A stretch of 33,130 nt of DNA from Cryptoclostridium sp964637365 (GCA_964637365.1 CAZWWH010000022.1:1-33130), one strand, 5' to 3'. Counted from the first letter of the stretch, positions 17,228 through 25,307 are shown. The notes: generated by a model not told the origin, from the sequence alone. A program made the numbers and translations.

Positions 17228-17576
17228 CGAAGGGCAGAACCTCGGGCAGCTCTACCCTCGCAGTTTTTTCCGCCGTTCCTTATTCGTTTTTATATCGTGA
17301 ACGGCTTTGCAGTTTTTCATTTTCGCCCCTTATTGGAGCATTTGGAGTTTTGGCAGTTCCAAAATAGAAAACGATCATTGGTAACACTTATTTTTAAATT
17401 TTCACGATGCAGCCCCACGCTCTTTTTAGAGTCTATGGGAATGGTCCCGCTTTCTTTTTTGCGGTAACCACAGTTTTCTTTTCACACTCTTTACTTTTTA
17501 TGGTTTTATTTGGCAGAGGTATGGGATTTCATGCCTTTTTTTTGGAAAAAACACTACTTTTTACCACTGCAATTAA
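17228..17576 (-). ncRNA. Structured 5' leader of the dcw operon (unidentified)
   Basis: About 350 nt of non-coding sequence lies between the promoter and the terminator in front of mraZ. On the minus strand it contains several short stems: CTCT/AGAG flanked by CCCAT/GTGGG (about 17412-17437), GCTCC/GGGGC at about 17326-17339, GCCGTTC/GAACGGC enclosing an A-rich loop (about 17274-17308), and GCGAGGG/CCCTTCGC (about 17228-17262). It contains no open frame I would support. I could not match it to a riboswitch, T-box or housekeeping RNA class. Confidence 0.4.
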
Positions 17577-17605
17577 ATAATAACGTATAAATTAGGATTT
17601 GTAAA
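17577..17605 (-). promoter_or_regulatory. SigA-type promoter of the dcw operon
   Basis: On the minus strand TTTACA (17605-17600) and TATTAT (17582-17577) are separated by exactly 17 bp. It lies just past the terminator of the upstream COG2426 gene and predicts a transcript start near 17570, giving mraZ a leader of about 390 nt. Confidence 0.6.
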
Positions 17606-17635
17606 GCCCTTTTTGAAAGTTTTTTCCTCTTCGAC

Positions 17636-17671
17636 AAAAAAAGTCCGATTCCGCAAATTTGCGGAATCGGA
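17636..17671 (-). terminator. Terminator of the COG2426 gene
   Basis: A perfect palindrome at 17644-17671 (arms TCCGATTCCGCAAA) is followed on the minus strand by C and seven T residues. It isolates the upstream transcript from the dcw promoter, which begins 31 nt further on. The 157 nt between this terminator and the COG2426 stop codon hold no gene that I can see. Confidence 0.85.
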
Positions 17672-17828
17672 ACATTTACAGAAACAGCGGCTTTAAGGAA
17701 AAGCCCGCGACATCCCAGACGCATATTGAACGATATAGAATGCGAAACAAAAACGATATATTGCTTAGCAAAAGCCCTCTATGCCGTATACTCCAAATAC
17801 GTTAGGGGGTTGATACGGCGACGCCGAT

Positions 17829-18410
17829 TTATGATTTTTTAGTTTTCCTTTTACGGTAGTAAACAATACCACAAATCACCGCCACTAAGACCAAAAGAAT
17901 GATAATCATTTCCTTTAGACCAATGATATCGGCAAGCCCCACAAAACCCATAGAACCTAAGGTCATAATAGTACCAGAGATACAGGCGCCGGCGGTGAGA
18001 CATAAAAAGGATTTTAAGGGATTTAAGCCCAACAAATAACTAATCAGAGAACCGGTCCAGACACCAGTCACGGGAAGAGGAATCCCCACAAACACAATAA
18101 GCCCCAAAGCACCGATTTTTTCCATCTGCTGCCCTTTGGTCCGGGCTTTGTCCACATAACGGTGGAGGGGCTTACGGGTAAAGGGAATAGCATCGAAGAA
18201 ACGGTAAACCAACGGCCAAAGCAGCAAAATCAGAGGAATTGGCAAAAGATTTCCCGCAACGCCCCAGAACCAGGCGGAAAGCGGTTCCATACCGGAAGCA
18301 ATGCCAAAGGGAACTGCCAATCGCAACTCGGTAATGGGAATGGCCGAGGCAAAAAAGACAATCCAATTGAGAGGTAAATCTGATAAAAACGCAAAGATAC
18401 TTTCGGACAC
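17829..18410 (-). CDS. COG2426 / small multidrug export family membrane protein
   Basis: The 193-residue protein has about five hydrophobic segments and the family signatures SAIPITELRLAVPFGIA near the N-terminus and VGIPLPVTGVWTGSLISYLLG in the middle, with a basic C-terminal tail (YYRKRKTKKS). This matches the Pfam small multidrug export (Sm_multidrug_ex) family, which is named by homology; the transported substrate is not established. A GTG start at 18410 is chosen because AAAGGAG lies 8 nt upstream; the frame is open to 18467 but that extension is hydrophilic and has no ribosome binding site. It stands alone, with its own promoter candidate and terminator. Confidence 0.82.
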   Translation of the reverse strand: MSESIFAFLSDLPLNWIVFFASAIPITELRLAVPFGIASGMEPLSAWFWGVAGNLLPIPLILLLWPLVYRFFDAIPFTRKPLHRYVDKARTKGQQMEKIGALGLIVFVGIPLPVTGVWTGSLISYLLGLNPLKSFLCLTAGACISGTIMTLGSMGFVGLADIIGLKEMIIILLVLVAVICGIVYYRKRKTKKS

Positions 18411-18490
18411 GAAGCATTCTCCTTTCGTTGGTCCAAATCCGTCACGGTGATTTTCATTGTGAATCACGTTCTTTGTCTAAATTATAATTT

Positions 18491-18520
18491 ATTATATACG
18501 AAGATATACGCCGCCGTCTA
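18491..18520 (-). promoter_or_regulatory. Possible promoter of the COG2426 gene
   Basis: On the minus strand TAGACG (18520-18515) and TATAAT (18496-18491) are 18 bp apart. The -10 is perfect but the -35 matches only four of six positions; a second TATAAT at 18486-18481 lacks a -35. Confidence 0.35.
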
Positions 18521-18574
18521 CGGTATCTCTCTTAAAATACCATTAAAATATCAAAACCAATTCTGAAACGGCAT

Positions 18575-18616
18575 AAAATTACCCCCAATCATAGAGCTTT
18601 CTAAAATTGGGGGTAA
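18575..18616 (-). terminator. Terminator of the YlbF-MoxR-VWA operon
   Basis: TTACCCCCAAT at 18579-18589 pairs perfectly with ATTGGGGGTAA at 18606-18616 around a 16-nt loop, followed by TTTT on the minus strand. It lies 25 nt after the stop of the acidic repeat protein. The T-run is short, so efficiency may be moderate. Confidence 0.6.
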
Positions 18617-18640
18617 ATTACTTCCATCAAGCATCAAAGC

Positions 18641-19408
18641 TTATTCTTCATTTTCTGCATCATCGGCGGGAGTCAACAGAGATTGTGCCGACTGAATCAG
18701 CATATTAGCAGTGGAAATGATATCGGAAGGTGTTTCTTCCGTAGATTCTGAAGTTTCTTCCTCAGTGGAGTCTTCACCATCTTCCGCCTCATCTTCCTCG
18801 TCCTCAGCTTCTTCTGCATCAGCAGCCAAGGGCTCTAATACCTTAATTGCGTCATTCAGGTCATCAATGATGGCCTGGTATTCTTTTGCAGTATAGAGAA
18901 GCCCAGCATAGGTCTGCAGATAGCTGGAGCTGGGTGTTGTAACCTTGAGGCTGTCCTGGAAATGAGCCCGGGCGCCCTCCAGATCATCGGTAGCGATATC
19001 CCCGCGCATCAGGAGCAGGTAGGCTTCCTGCCATTGGGCATCAGTGGTTTCAACAGAGCCGTAGAGCTTCAAAACCTTATCGGCATAATCTTTCATCTGC
19101 TGATAACTTTCAGCAGATTTGTCTCCTTCATTATAAAGCTGCTGATAAACGGCGAGGTTATAATAAGCGTTAGCAGCGGCCAGTACGTTTTCGGCATCAT
19201 CGGAACCTTTTGCAGCTTTGGCTGCGGCTTTGGCAGTGGCCGCCAGATCTTTAAGGGTGTCACCGGTAGAAGCAGAATTAGTCCCCGTGTTAAAGGACGA
19301 ACCAAGGTAAGCAAAAGAACTAAGAAGCCCTAAAATTAAAACAATAATTACAACCAAGGCGGGAACTTTCCATTTCTTTTTCACATTGCGCAAGTTTTCA
19401 AATAACAT
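18641..19408 (-). CDS. Membrane-anchored TPR-like protein with acidic tail
   Basis: The 255-residue protein has a basic N-terminus (NVKKKWK), one transmembrane anchor at about 16-38, and an extracytoplasmic helical region rich in Ala and Tyr with helix-pair repeats resembling tetratricopeptide units (AANAYYNLAVYQQLYNEGD; WQEAYLLLMRGDIATDDLEG; SYLQTYAGLLYTAKEYQAII). A highly acidic stretch (about 197-235, Glu/Asp/Ser/Thr) follows. No catalytic motif is seen. The ATG at 19408 has AGGGGG 8 nt upstream. It is 77 nt after the zinc-ribbon gene on the same strand and is probably the last gene of that operon. A scaffold role is inference only. Confidence 0.75.
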   Translation of the reverse strand: MLFENLRNVKKKWKVPALVVIIVLILGLLSSFAYLGSSFNTGTNSASTGDTLKDLAATAKAAAKAAKGSDDAENVLAAANAYYNLAVYQQLYNEGDKSAESYQQMKDYADKVLKLYGSVETTDAQWQEAYLLLMRGDIATDDLEGARAHFQDSLKVTTPSSSYLQTYAGLLYTAKEYQAIIDDLNDAIKVLEPLAADAEEAEDEEDEAEDGEDSTEEETSESTEETPSDIISTANMLIQSAQSLLTPADDAENEE

Positions 19409-19485
19409 CAAATTTCCCCCTAAACTATTTTGGTATGCATGACATAATCATATAAAATTCTGCTTAAGCTGTCAATCTTTTTGAC

Positions 19486-19692
19486 TTAGCGGGGATATTT
19501 TCCCGGCGGGGGCACCTGAATGCCCATACGATCCAAAACCCCTTGGGCAGCGCCGTGACCCAGAGGCTTAAAAACTTCTTTTTTCTCCGTACCGCCGCAG
19601 TGGGGACAAACGGAATCCCACTTTTCCTCATATTTGCAAGTAACGGTAAACTCTTCTTTACAGTTTTGGCAGGTAAAGCTGTACTTTGGCAT
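19486..19692 (-). CDS. FmdB-type zinc ribbon protein
   Basis: A 68-residue protein with CxxC at residues 8-11 and CxxC at 29-32, beginning MPKYSFTCQNCKEEFTV, the hallmark of the FmdB-like putative regulatory zinc ribbon family (named after a formamidase gene neighbour). One zinc ion is expected to be bound by the four cysteines. The C-terminal half is Gly/Pro rich. Its function is not established in any detail. It starts 15 nt after the VWA gene with AAAGGAG upstream, so it is cotranscribed. Confidence 0.88.
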   Translation of the reverse strand: MPKYSFTCQNCKEEFTVTCKYEEKWDSVCPHCGGTEKKEVFKPLGHGAAQGVLDRMGIQVPPPGKYPR

Positions 19693-19707
19693 AATGTCGC
19701 TCCTTTT

Positions 19708-20994
19708 TTAAATGTGCTTCAGGGCTTGAGCCAGCTTTTCGATGGAAGACGCCTCATACATCGAGACATAGGGCTGAAATGCTTCTACCATTGGATACCG
19801 TTTCCAGCTATCCTGCTCCATGGGATTTAGCCAGATAATCTCCTTAGTCTTTGCGGAAATATATCTCAGTTTTTCCGCGGTAGCGTCATACTCAATCGTT
19901 TTTGTATCGCTGAGGATCAATACCACTGTTCGTTTGTTTAATATTTTATCATACTTTTCCAAAAACTCCAAGAGGGAAGCGTGAAGATTCGTAGTTTCTC
20001 CCAATCCTTCGATTTTACCAAAGCTATCATCTGTGGCATCAAAGTTGCGGAGATCTACCTTCGCCAGATGGTCGGAAAAGGCAAAGCATCTCATATTGGG
20101 CAGAGCTTCCGACAGGCCAAGCATCAACTGGATCACAAAACGGCTGTATTTCAGCATTGAACCAGATTTATCAGCAAAGATGATAATGGAGGGCTTTTGC
20201 AGCCGACGCTTTTGGTAGGCTAAATCAAGAAGCACCCCGCCGTAACGCAAGCTATTGCGGATTGAGCGGCGCACATCCACGGCCTCCCGTTTGGAGCTAC
20301 GTTTATACCGACGGCCAATGCGGGTGGCCAATCGACGGGCCAAACGCCGAATCAATACCACAGCTTCCTTTACCTCATCTCCGGAAATATCCCTCATATT
20401 TTTCGTCATAAGATCCTGAATATCACTATTCTTGGAAACTTCATAAAGGATGGAGTCAAGTTCTTCCTGTCCTGTGGTGTCAATGGGCATAATTGACGCC
20501 TGTCCCATATGGGAGCGGTAGTAATCCAGTGCGCCGCGAATGGAGCGTTCCAACCATTCCTGATGGCGTTCCGTCACATTGTAGCCAAGGTTGGTCATCT
20601 TGATAAACTGGCGGATTTTTTCCCGTTCCGACAAGGGCATCGAAGCATAGGTATCAATATCTTCCTGCGAAAGATCCAAAGGCTTTTCTTTAAAAATCAG
20701 ATCCTCTTTGGCCTCTTCCACCTCTTCTTTTCGTTCCCGAAAATCATCAATTTGCTCCTGGCGTTCCACTTGGGGTACAAAATACGACTGAAATATTGCG
20801 GTAAATACCGGCAGGTCCATGGGCGACTTCACCAGGACAGCGGATAAAGCCGTATAAAGCTCTTCTTTTCGCGCCATATTTACCAATTTAATCGCATGAA
20901 GGGCGTCCAACAATTCCGAAGTGCCAATAATCATACCGGCAGTGCGCAAAATCTGGACAAAAGTCACCAAACTATTTTCTAAATATTTTTCCAT
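19708..20994 (-). CDS. VWA-domain protein (CoxE-like)
   Basis: The 428-residue protein has a helical N-terminal half with charged linkers (RERKEEVEEAKEDL) and a basic patch (RRLARRLATRIGRRYKRSSK, about 216-235), followed by a von Willebrand A domain from about 268 with an intact MIDAS motif Asp275-x-Ser277-x-Ser279 (FADKSGSM). This is the CoxE/YehP-like architecture. Such proteins usually act with a MoxR ATPase to insert metals or assemble complexes, and the MoxR gene lies 22 nt upstream. The client is unknown: no dehydrogenase or other obvious target is nearby. AGAGG lies before the ATG at 20994. Confidence 0.88.
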   Translation of the reverse strand: MEKYLENSLVTFVQILRTAGMIIGTSELLDALHAIKLVNMARKEELYTALSAVLVKSPMDLPVFTAIFQSYFVPQVERQEQIDDFRERKEEVEEAKEDLIFKEKPLDLSQEDIDTYASMPLSEREKIRQFIKMTNLGYNVTERHQEWLERSIRGALDYYRSHMGQASIMPIDTTGQEELDSILYEVSKNSDIQDLMTKNMRDISGDEVKEAVVLIRRLARRLATRIGRRYKRSSKREAVDVRRSIRNSLRYGGVLLDLAYQKRRLQKPSIIIFADKSGSMLKYSRFVIQLMLGLSEALPNMRCFAFSDHLAKVDLRNFDATDDSFGKIEGLGETTNLHASLLEFLEKYDKILNKRTVVLILSDTKTIEYDATAEKLRYISAKTKEIIWLNPMEQDSWKRYPMVEAFQPYVSMYEASSIEKLAQALKHI

Positions 20995-21016
20995 AGCAGG
21001 CCTCTATCTTCCCGGA

Positions 21017-21928
21017 TTAATGCTCTTTATTCTCACATCCGCTTTCTGCGCATTCCGCTGCCAGCATCGCGCGAAGCATCTGGCGGGGGCCGCCGTTATT
21101 GCGGAATTCCATGAAATCTTCCTCGTCCTTAATCAAAACATTCATCGTATCATCAATGAGTTTTTCCGTAAGGCGATCCGCATTAAATTCCAAAAGGCAA
21201 TGGGCCCAATCCAAAGTTTCGGCAATGGAAGGAGCCTTTTTTAAATCCAACTCCCGACGGAGCCATGCCACGCCGCGAGCCAGCTGAAGGGTGAGCTCGG
21301 TGCCCAACTCCGGCACCTTGGTTTTTACAATGGTTACTTCCTTTTCAATGGATGGATAGTCAATATTGAGATAAACGGAACGGCGTTTGAGGCCATCGGA
21401 TAATTCCCGTTCTCCATTACTGGTTAAAATCACAATGGGAATATGCTTTGCCTTTACAGTCCCTAATTCCGGCACAGAAACCTGAAAGTCAGAAAGGACT
21501 TCAAAAAGGAAAGCTTCAAACTCCGCATCGGTTTTATCAATTTCGTCAATCAAAAGTACGCACTGTTTTTCACTGCGCAAAGCTTTTAAAATGGGACGGG
21601 ACAGCAAATATTCCTCAGAAAAAATATCCTCTTCTTTCCCTTGGCTGCCCTGGATATTGAGAAGCTGTTTTTGATAATTCCATTCATAAAGGGCTTTGTT
21701 TTCGTCCAGGCCTTCATAACATTGGAGACGAATCAGTTCCATATCAAAAATGGACGCCAAAACCTTGGCAATTTCCGTTTTACCAACGCCAGCGGCGCCG
21801 GTAATCAGTAGAGGTTTGCCCAAACGTAACGATAAATAGAGAGGAATTACAATGGCATCCTCCGCGACATAATTTTCTTTGGCCATAGCTGCACGTAACG
21901 CATCAATCGTAAGTTTTTCAGTATCCAT
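21017..21928 (-). CDS. MoxR-family AAA+ ATPase
   Basis: The 303-residue protein carries Walker A ITGAAGVGKTE (Gly44-Thr51), Walker B CVLLIDEIDKTD (about 123-134), a sensor-1 type VILTSNGEREL and a C-terminal helical lid. It resembles the MoxR/CoxD branch of AAA+ chaperones that pair with VWA proteins. The start at 21928 has AAAGGAG 7 nt upstream; a TTG at 21946 in the same frame would overlap the YlbF-family gene and has no ribosome binding site. It is 14 nt downstream of the YlbF-family gene and 22 nt upstream of its predicted VWA partner. Confidence 0.9.
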   Translation of the reverse strand: MDTEKLTIDALRAAMAKENYVAEDAIVIPLYLSLRLGKPLLITGAAGVGKTEIAKVLASIFDMELIRLQCYEGLDENKALYEWNYQKQLLNIQGSQGKEEDIFSEEYLLSRPILKALRSEKQCVLLIDEIDKTDAEFEAFLFEVLSDFQVSVPELGTVKAKHIPIVILTSNGERELSDGLKRRSVYLNIDYPSIEKEVTIVKTKVPELGTELTLQLARGVAWLRRELDLKKAPSIAETLDWAHCLLEFNADRLTEKLIDDTMNVLIKDEEDFMEFRNNGGPRQMLRAMLAAECAESGCENKEH

Positions 21929-21942
21929 ACGGTTCTCCTTTG

Positions 21943-22308
21943 TCAATTCAGATATTGGCTTTCATCCTGCCAATCAGCTTCCAAATATAAGTCCAGCCCA
22001 TCGGTTAAAATATTTTGGATATTCTGCATCAATCTCGTAAGATTGTATTCTGCCGTAAGGTATTCCCCCACAGAATCCTCTTCTTCCATACGGATACAAA
22101 AATCCTCCAAAGCTCTGTTAAGCTCATCCACACCTTCACCTGCCATTTTAGCAAATTCCAAGGCCACCTGATATTGGCGATATTCCCGCAGCATAGCAAC
22201 GGCTCGGGGGTCTTCTGATATTTTTTTCTTACAGCGCAAGAAATCCGCATATTCTCCACTGGCTTTAATGGAGGCGGCAAGATCTGCGGTTTTATCATAA
22301 ATATTCAT
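21943..22308 (-). CDS. YlbF/YmcA-family protein
   Basis: The 121-residue all-helical protein (IYDKTADLAASIKASGEYAD; LREYRQYQVALEFAK; LTAEYNLTRLMQNIQNILTD) fits the YlbF family (Com_YlbF). In Bacillus subtilis, YlbF, YmcA and YaaT form a complex that modulates RNase Y mRNA processing and, through it, competence, sporulation and biofilm genes; that role is not shown here. No transmembrane segment or signal peptide. It is first in the operon with the MoxR and VWA genes. GGGAGA lies about 9 nt before the ATG. Confidence 0.78.
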   Translation of the reverse strand: MNIYDKTADLAASIKASGEYADFLRCKKKISEDPRAVAMLREYRQYQVALEFAKMAGEGVDELNRALEDFCIRMEEEDSVGEYLTAEYNLTRLMQNIQNILTDGLDLYLEADWQDESQYLN

Positions 22309-22452
22309 GAAAAGATTCTCCCTTTTCCTGATTTACCCTTAAAATTATTCTCCAAAGGTTGGATTTCACCTGCAATCATTTGAATATGACAAAAATTTAC
22401 AAAGCGTTTTTTCCCTCTCGTCTTCCTCATTTTTTAGGCTTTTTCTTCCTAA

Positions 22453-22481
22453 TTGACTGTTTTCCAAAATTTCGTTATAAT
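22453..22481 (+). promoter_or_regulatory. SigA-type promoter of the small lipoprotein gene
   Basis: TTGACT (22453-22458) and TATAAT (22476-22481) are separated by exactly 17 bp; the lipoprotein start is 60 bp downstream. It is one of the best SigA matches in the window. Confidence 0.75.
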
Positions 22482-22541
22482 AGCATTAAAGATATATTGC
22501 GTTTCAGTATATTATTTTCACAACAAGGGAGGATTCATACG

Positions 22542-23033
22542 ATGATGAAAAAATTCCTGACAATTTTCTGTATCGCTATTACGGCGATGTTCCTTTTTGG
22601 ATGTATGAGTCCTGAGGAAAAACAAACCCAAAATGATCTCATTGCATATATTGATGACATCAACGCCCTGGAAACAGAAATCAATCATTTCTATGACCAA
22701 CTGAATATTATGGAAAGCACCGCGGACTACACCGCTATTGCAGAAACGTTGCAGCAAAATATTTTACCGGCTCTGGAGAGCATCACCTCAGCCATTGATG
22801 AAATCAAGGTAGAGGACGACATCATTATGAAGGTTCATCAAAAGATGATTGACGGTTGGACCATCATGCAAACAGCGCTCACCGACATGCATAACAGCCT
22901 TGAAAGCGGTGATTACAGCGCCGCCGATACGGCTATGAATCAAATTGAAAAAGCGGAAGACAGCTTCACGGAATTTACTACGGAGCTGCAAGCGCTTTGC
23001 GATAATTATAATATTGATTTGGAAATGGAATGA
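22542..23033 (+). CDS. Small acidic helical lipoprotein
   Basis: The 163-residue protein starts MMKKFLTIFCIAITAMFLFG with a lipobox ending at Cys21, so it should be cleaved by signal peptidase II and anchored to the outer face of the membrane. The mature part is acidic and predicted helical, with heptad-like spacing (INALETEINHFYDQLNIME; IETWTIMQ-type segments; IEKAEDSFTEFTTEL). No known domain is recognised. GGGAGG lies 9 nt before the ATG. It is monocistronic, with a strong promoter and a terminator shared with the convergent symporter gene. Confidence 0.8.
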   Translation: MMKKFLTIFCIAITAMFLFGCMSPEEKQTQNDLIAYIDDINALETEINHFYDQLNIMESTADYTAIAETLQQNILPALESITSAIDEIKVEDDIIMKVHQKMIDGWTIMQTALTDMHNSLESGDYSAADTAMNQIEKAEDSFTEFTTELQALCDNYNIDLEME

Positions 23034-23034
23034 A

Positions 23035-23075
23035 CCAATAAAAACGACCTGCCCTTTGTTGGGCAGGTCGTTTTT
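23035..23075. terminator. Bidirectional terminator between lipoprotein and symporter genes
   Basis: A 15-bp perfect stem at 23040-23054 and 23061-23075 (core ACGACCTGCCC) with a 6-nt loop is flanked by A5 and T5. It can serve the plus-strand lipoprotein gene ending at 23033 and the minus-strand symporter gene ending at 23087. Confidence 0.88.
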
Positions 23076-23086
23076 CTTTCAGCGAT

Positions 23087-24589
23087 TCAGCACAGTGTTT
23101 TTTTCACCCGGGAGCCGACGAGACACAATCCCAACGATATTGCCACCCCAAGAAACAGTGGGTCGAAGGACAGTGAAAACAGGTTTCCGATCAGAACGGG
23201 CACCGGTCCCAAGATAATAGCGGCCATGGCCCAATGGGAATCAACATGTCCGGGTAAGAAAAGGGCAAAGGTCAAGGGTATCAGTACAGCAGCGCCGCGG
23301 AATCCCATAGAAAGGAATCCAAAATCATTGATGACAGCACCGGGGACCAAGGATGCCACCGCCGCCGCTGCAATGAGGACGAAAATCAAAGTCACTCTAG
23401 TCAGATATAGCCCCCTGGTGCCACTACCGGCATTGGGTTTCAATTTGCAGAAAATATCATTGACCAAAATGGTAGCGACGCCCAAAGAAAGTCCCGCTCC
23501 GCCCCCTACTACCGTCAGCAGCAATGTGCCTAAAATGATACCGCCCAAAAGCGGCGGCATATGCTCCATGATGAATACAGGGAAGGCCTGGGCCGAAGAA
23601 GAAATCTCCGTCAGCCCCTGAGGTATGGCTTTGCCTGCCTCAATAAGTGCTGAGATTTCTTCTGTTGTAATATAATGCCCCCGCATATAAAAGCCCATAA
23701 AAATACAAGCAATGCCAATGGGAGGTACCAAAAATCCACTAAGCAAGGCCCCCTTCCGAGCAGCGCTGTTGCTTTTGGCCGACCAAATGGCCTGGGCATA
23801 GGTTTGGGTAGAAAGCACACCAAGAATCAGAGAAAGGCCCGAGCCGATATCCTTCATAGCGCCACGGGCCACAGGGTTTAAATAGACACTGTCCACTGCG
23901 GCATCACTACGAAATCCATAAAGCCCTCCCAAGGCAGTGCCTCTTAATGTTGACCGCAACGTTTCCAACAAACCGCCCAAACCGCCGCTGACGACAAAAA
24001 CCAATAAAAAACCAATCACGGAAGCGATATAAAGCAAAACTAGCTTCACAATACCGCCCATCCCCGCGCCCCATACGCCGCCAAAAATCACATAGACCGC
24101 CATAACAGCCACAGAAATGGCAGCGGCCTGCCAAACGCTCACGGGTAGAATCGAAGAAAGCAAAGCCGCAAAGGCCAAGATATTAGAAATAACGCTGATA
24201 AAAATCCCGATGGAACACAAAATCGAAGCGACACATTCCGCACGGCCGCCATATTCTTCACCAATAATTTGCAGTAAGGTCATATTGCCGCTTCGCCGCA
24301 GCGGAATGACATAGCCAATGGCCAGCACAACGCTGCCGATCCCCGCTCCCAGTGTAAACCACCAGGCAGAGATGCCGAAAACAAACGCCATCTGCACGGT
24401 TCCCACTGTGGCCTGACCGCCGATGAGACTTCCCATAATGGCGCCGCCCACTAGCCAGGGGCCGGCGTTTCCGCCGCCGGTGGTAAAATCCGCCGCGTCT
24501 TTCACTCGCCGCCCGGAAGTCACGCCGACCACGGCAATGAGAGCCAACACCAACAAAATCCCAACAATATGCCAAACACCGATTTCCAT
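23087..24589 (-). CDS. Sodium:solute symporter family (SSS) transporter
   Basis: The 500-residue protein is almost entirely hydrophobic, with about thirteen transmembrane segments, in line with the SSS (SLC5-like) family. Family-like features are the first-helix region with GGGNAGPWLVGGAIMGSLIG, the SSTQTY-like STQTYAQAIWSAKS in the middle, and the GGGAGLSLGVATILVNDIF segment. It is predicted to import a solute with sodium; the substrate cannot be read from the sequence. The ATG at 24589 follows AAGGGATGG by about 9 nt; the frame is open to a TTG at 24616. It stands alone, upstream of a convergent terminator. Confidence 0.85.
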   Translation of the reverse strand: MEIGVWHIVGILLVLALIAVVGVTSGRRVKDAADFTTGGGNAGPWLVGGAIMGSLIGGQATVGTVQMAFVFGISAWWFTLGAGIGSVVLAIGYVIPLRRSGNMTLLQIIGEEYGGRAECVASILCSIGIFISVISNILAFAALLSSILPVSVWQAAAISVAVMAVYVIFGGVWGAGMGGIVKLVLLYIASVIGFLLVFVVSGGLGGLLETLRSTLRGTALGGLYGFRSDAAVDSVYLNPVARGAMKDIGSGLSLILGVLSTQTYAQAIWSAKSNSAARKGALLSGFLVPPIGIACIFMGFYMRGHYITTEEISALIEAGKAIPQGLTEISSSAQAFPVFIMEHMPPLLGGIILGTLLLTVVGGGAGLSLGVATILVNDIFCKLKPNAGSGTRGLYLTRVTLIFVLIAAAAVASLVPGAVINDFGFLSMGFRGAAVLIPLTFALFLPGHVDSHWAMAAIILGPVPVLIGNLFSLSFDPLFLGVAISLGLCLVGSRVKKTLC

Positions 24590-24633
24590 TGTAAGCCCAT
24601 CCCTTTTATGTCGCAAATAATCCGTTTTCTAAA

Positions 24634-24639
24634 ATTATA
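24634..24639 (-). promoter_or_regulatory. Possible extended -10 promoter of the symporter gene
   Basis: On the minus strand TGTGCTATAAT gives a perfect TATAAT with an upstream TGN element, 45 bp before the symporter start. There is no acceptable -35 at 16-18 bp; that position lies in the inverted repeat at 24655-24714, so an activator or another signal may be used. Confidence 0.4.
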
Positions 24640-24654
24640 GCACAATTCCACAGC

Positions 24655-24714
24655 CCTGCCTGTTCAAATCCCTGTGATTTTCAGGCCTCGACCTCAGAAA
24701 TCCTCACAGGCAGG
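24655..24714. repeat. Nested inverted repeat upstream of the symporter gene
   Basis: CCTGCCTGT at 24655-24663 and ACAGGCAGG at 24706-24714 form a perfect outer 9-bp repeat. Inside it the CCTGTGA of 24671-24677 is repeated, in inverted form, by TCACAGG at 24704-24710, and both are followed inward by TTTC/GAAA-like bases. No T-run follows on either strand, so it does not look like a terminator. It lies at the -35 side of the symporter promoter. Confidence 0.5.
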
Positions 24715-24771
24715 CACTCGCTTTATATATTAAAACAAAAGTCTTTACGATGAAAAACGCATTTGCATTTT

Positions 24772-25296
24772 TTACTTTTTCCCCATATATTCCTCTGAAA
24801 TTATGGAAAAAATCTCCTCCGGGGATTCTTTACAACCGCTGTGCAGCCATCTCTTAATTACGGCGTTTAGACCATTACGAAAGAACTCCATATGGTACTC
24901 AATATATCGGTTATCATAATAAGCCGCCGCTTGGTAAACATCATATTCCGTAATTTGAAACCGACCATCCAGCCCAAGTTTAAAGTACGTTTTATAAAAT
25001 AGCTGATTCTCTTTGATATGGTAAAACAGCTTCAAAAAGTCATTGCTGTTATATTTTTGTTCCCGCTCCTCCTGATACAAGTCAAAGACTTCATTCTCCA
25101 GTCTTTTCTGTACGGCGTCAGCCAAATCGTAAATATTAAGATAATTGGTATAAAAGGTAGTCCTATTTACCCCGGCTGATTTACAAATGTCAGTTACAGT
25201 GATTTGCTTCAATTCTCGGTTCTGCAATAGCTTTACAAAAGCTGTTTCAATTCTCCGCTGGGAATCTTTTCTCCGTTTATTATTGGGCGTATTCAT
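24772..25296 (-). CDS. TetR/AcrR-family regulator
   Basis: The 174-residue protein has an N-terminal TetR helix-turn-helix (about residues 16-60: RRIETAFVKLLQ, QITVTDICKSAGVNRTTFYT, NYLNIYDLADAV), followed by a variable all-helical domain rich in Tyr and Phe that would bind the inducer or partner. It is divergent from the YKKIED-repeat operon and probably represses it and itself. The second ATG (25296) is chosen because TGGAGG lies 6 nt upstream; the first ATG at 25308 overlaps that signal. The ligand is unknown. Confidence 0.9.
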   Translation of the reverse strand: MNTPNNKRRKDSQRRIETAFVKLLQNRELKQITVTDICKSAGVNRTTFYTNYLNIYDLADAVQKRLENEVFDLYQEEREQKYNSNDFLKLFYHIKENQLFYKTYFKLGLDGRFQITEYDVYQAAAYYDNRYIEYHMEFFRNGLNAVIKRWLHSGCKESPEEIFSIISEEYMGKK

Positions 25297-25307
25297 AAAA
25301 GCCTCCA

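Noticed and set aside
17240..17262. AGGGTAGAGCTGC on the minus strand resembling a T-box (AGGGTGGNACCGCG)
   Set aside because: The T-box core is mismatched at several invariant bases, and no specifier stem I is visible upstream.
17281..17310. GCAAAGCC in the minus-strand dcw leader, resembling part of a c-di-GMP-I riboswitch
   Set aside because: The partner segment (GGGCAAACC-like) and the tetraloop/receptor arrangement are absent, so the match is only one short conserved block.
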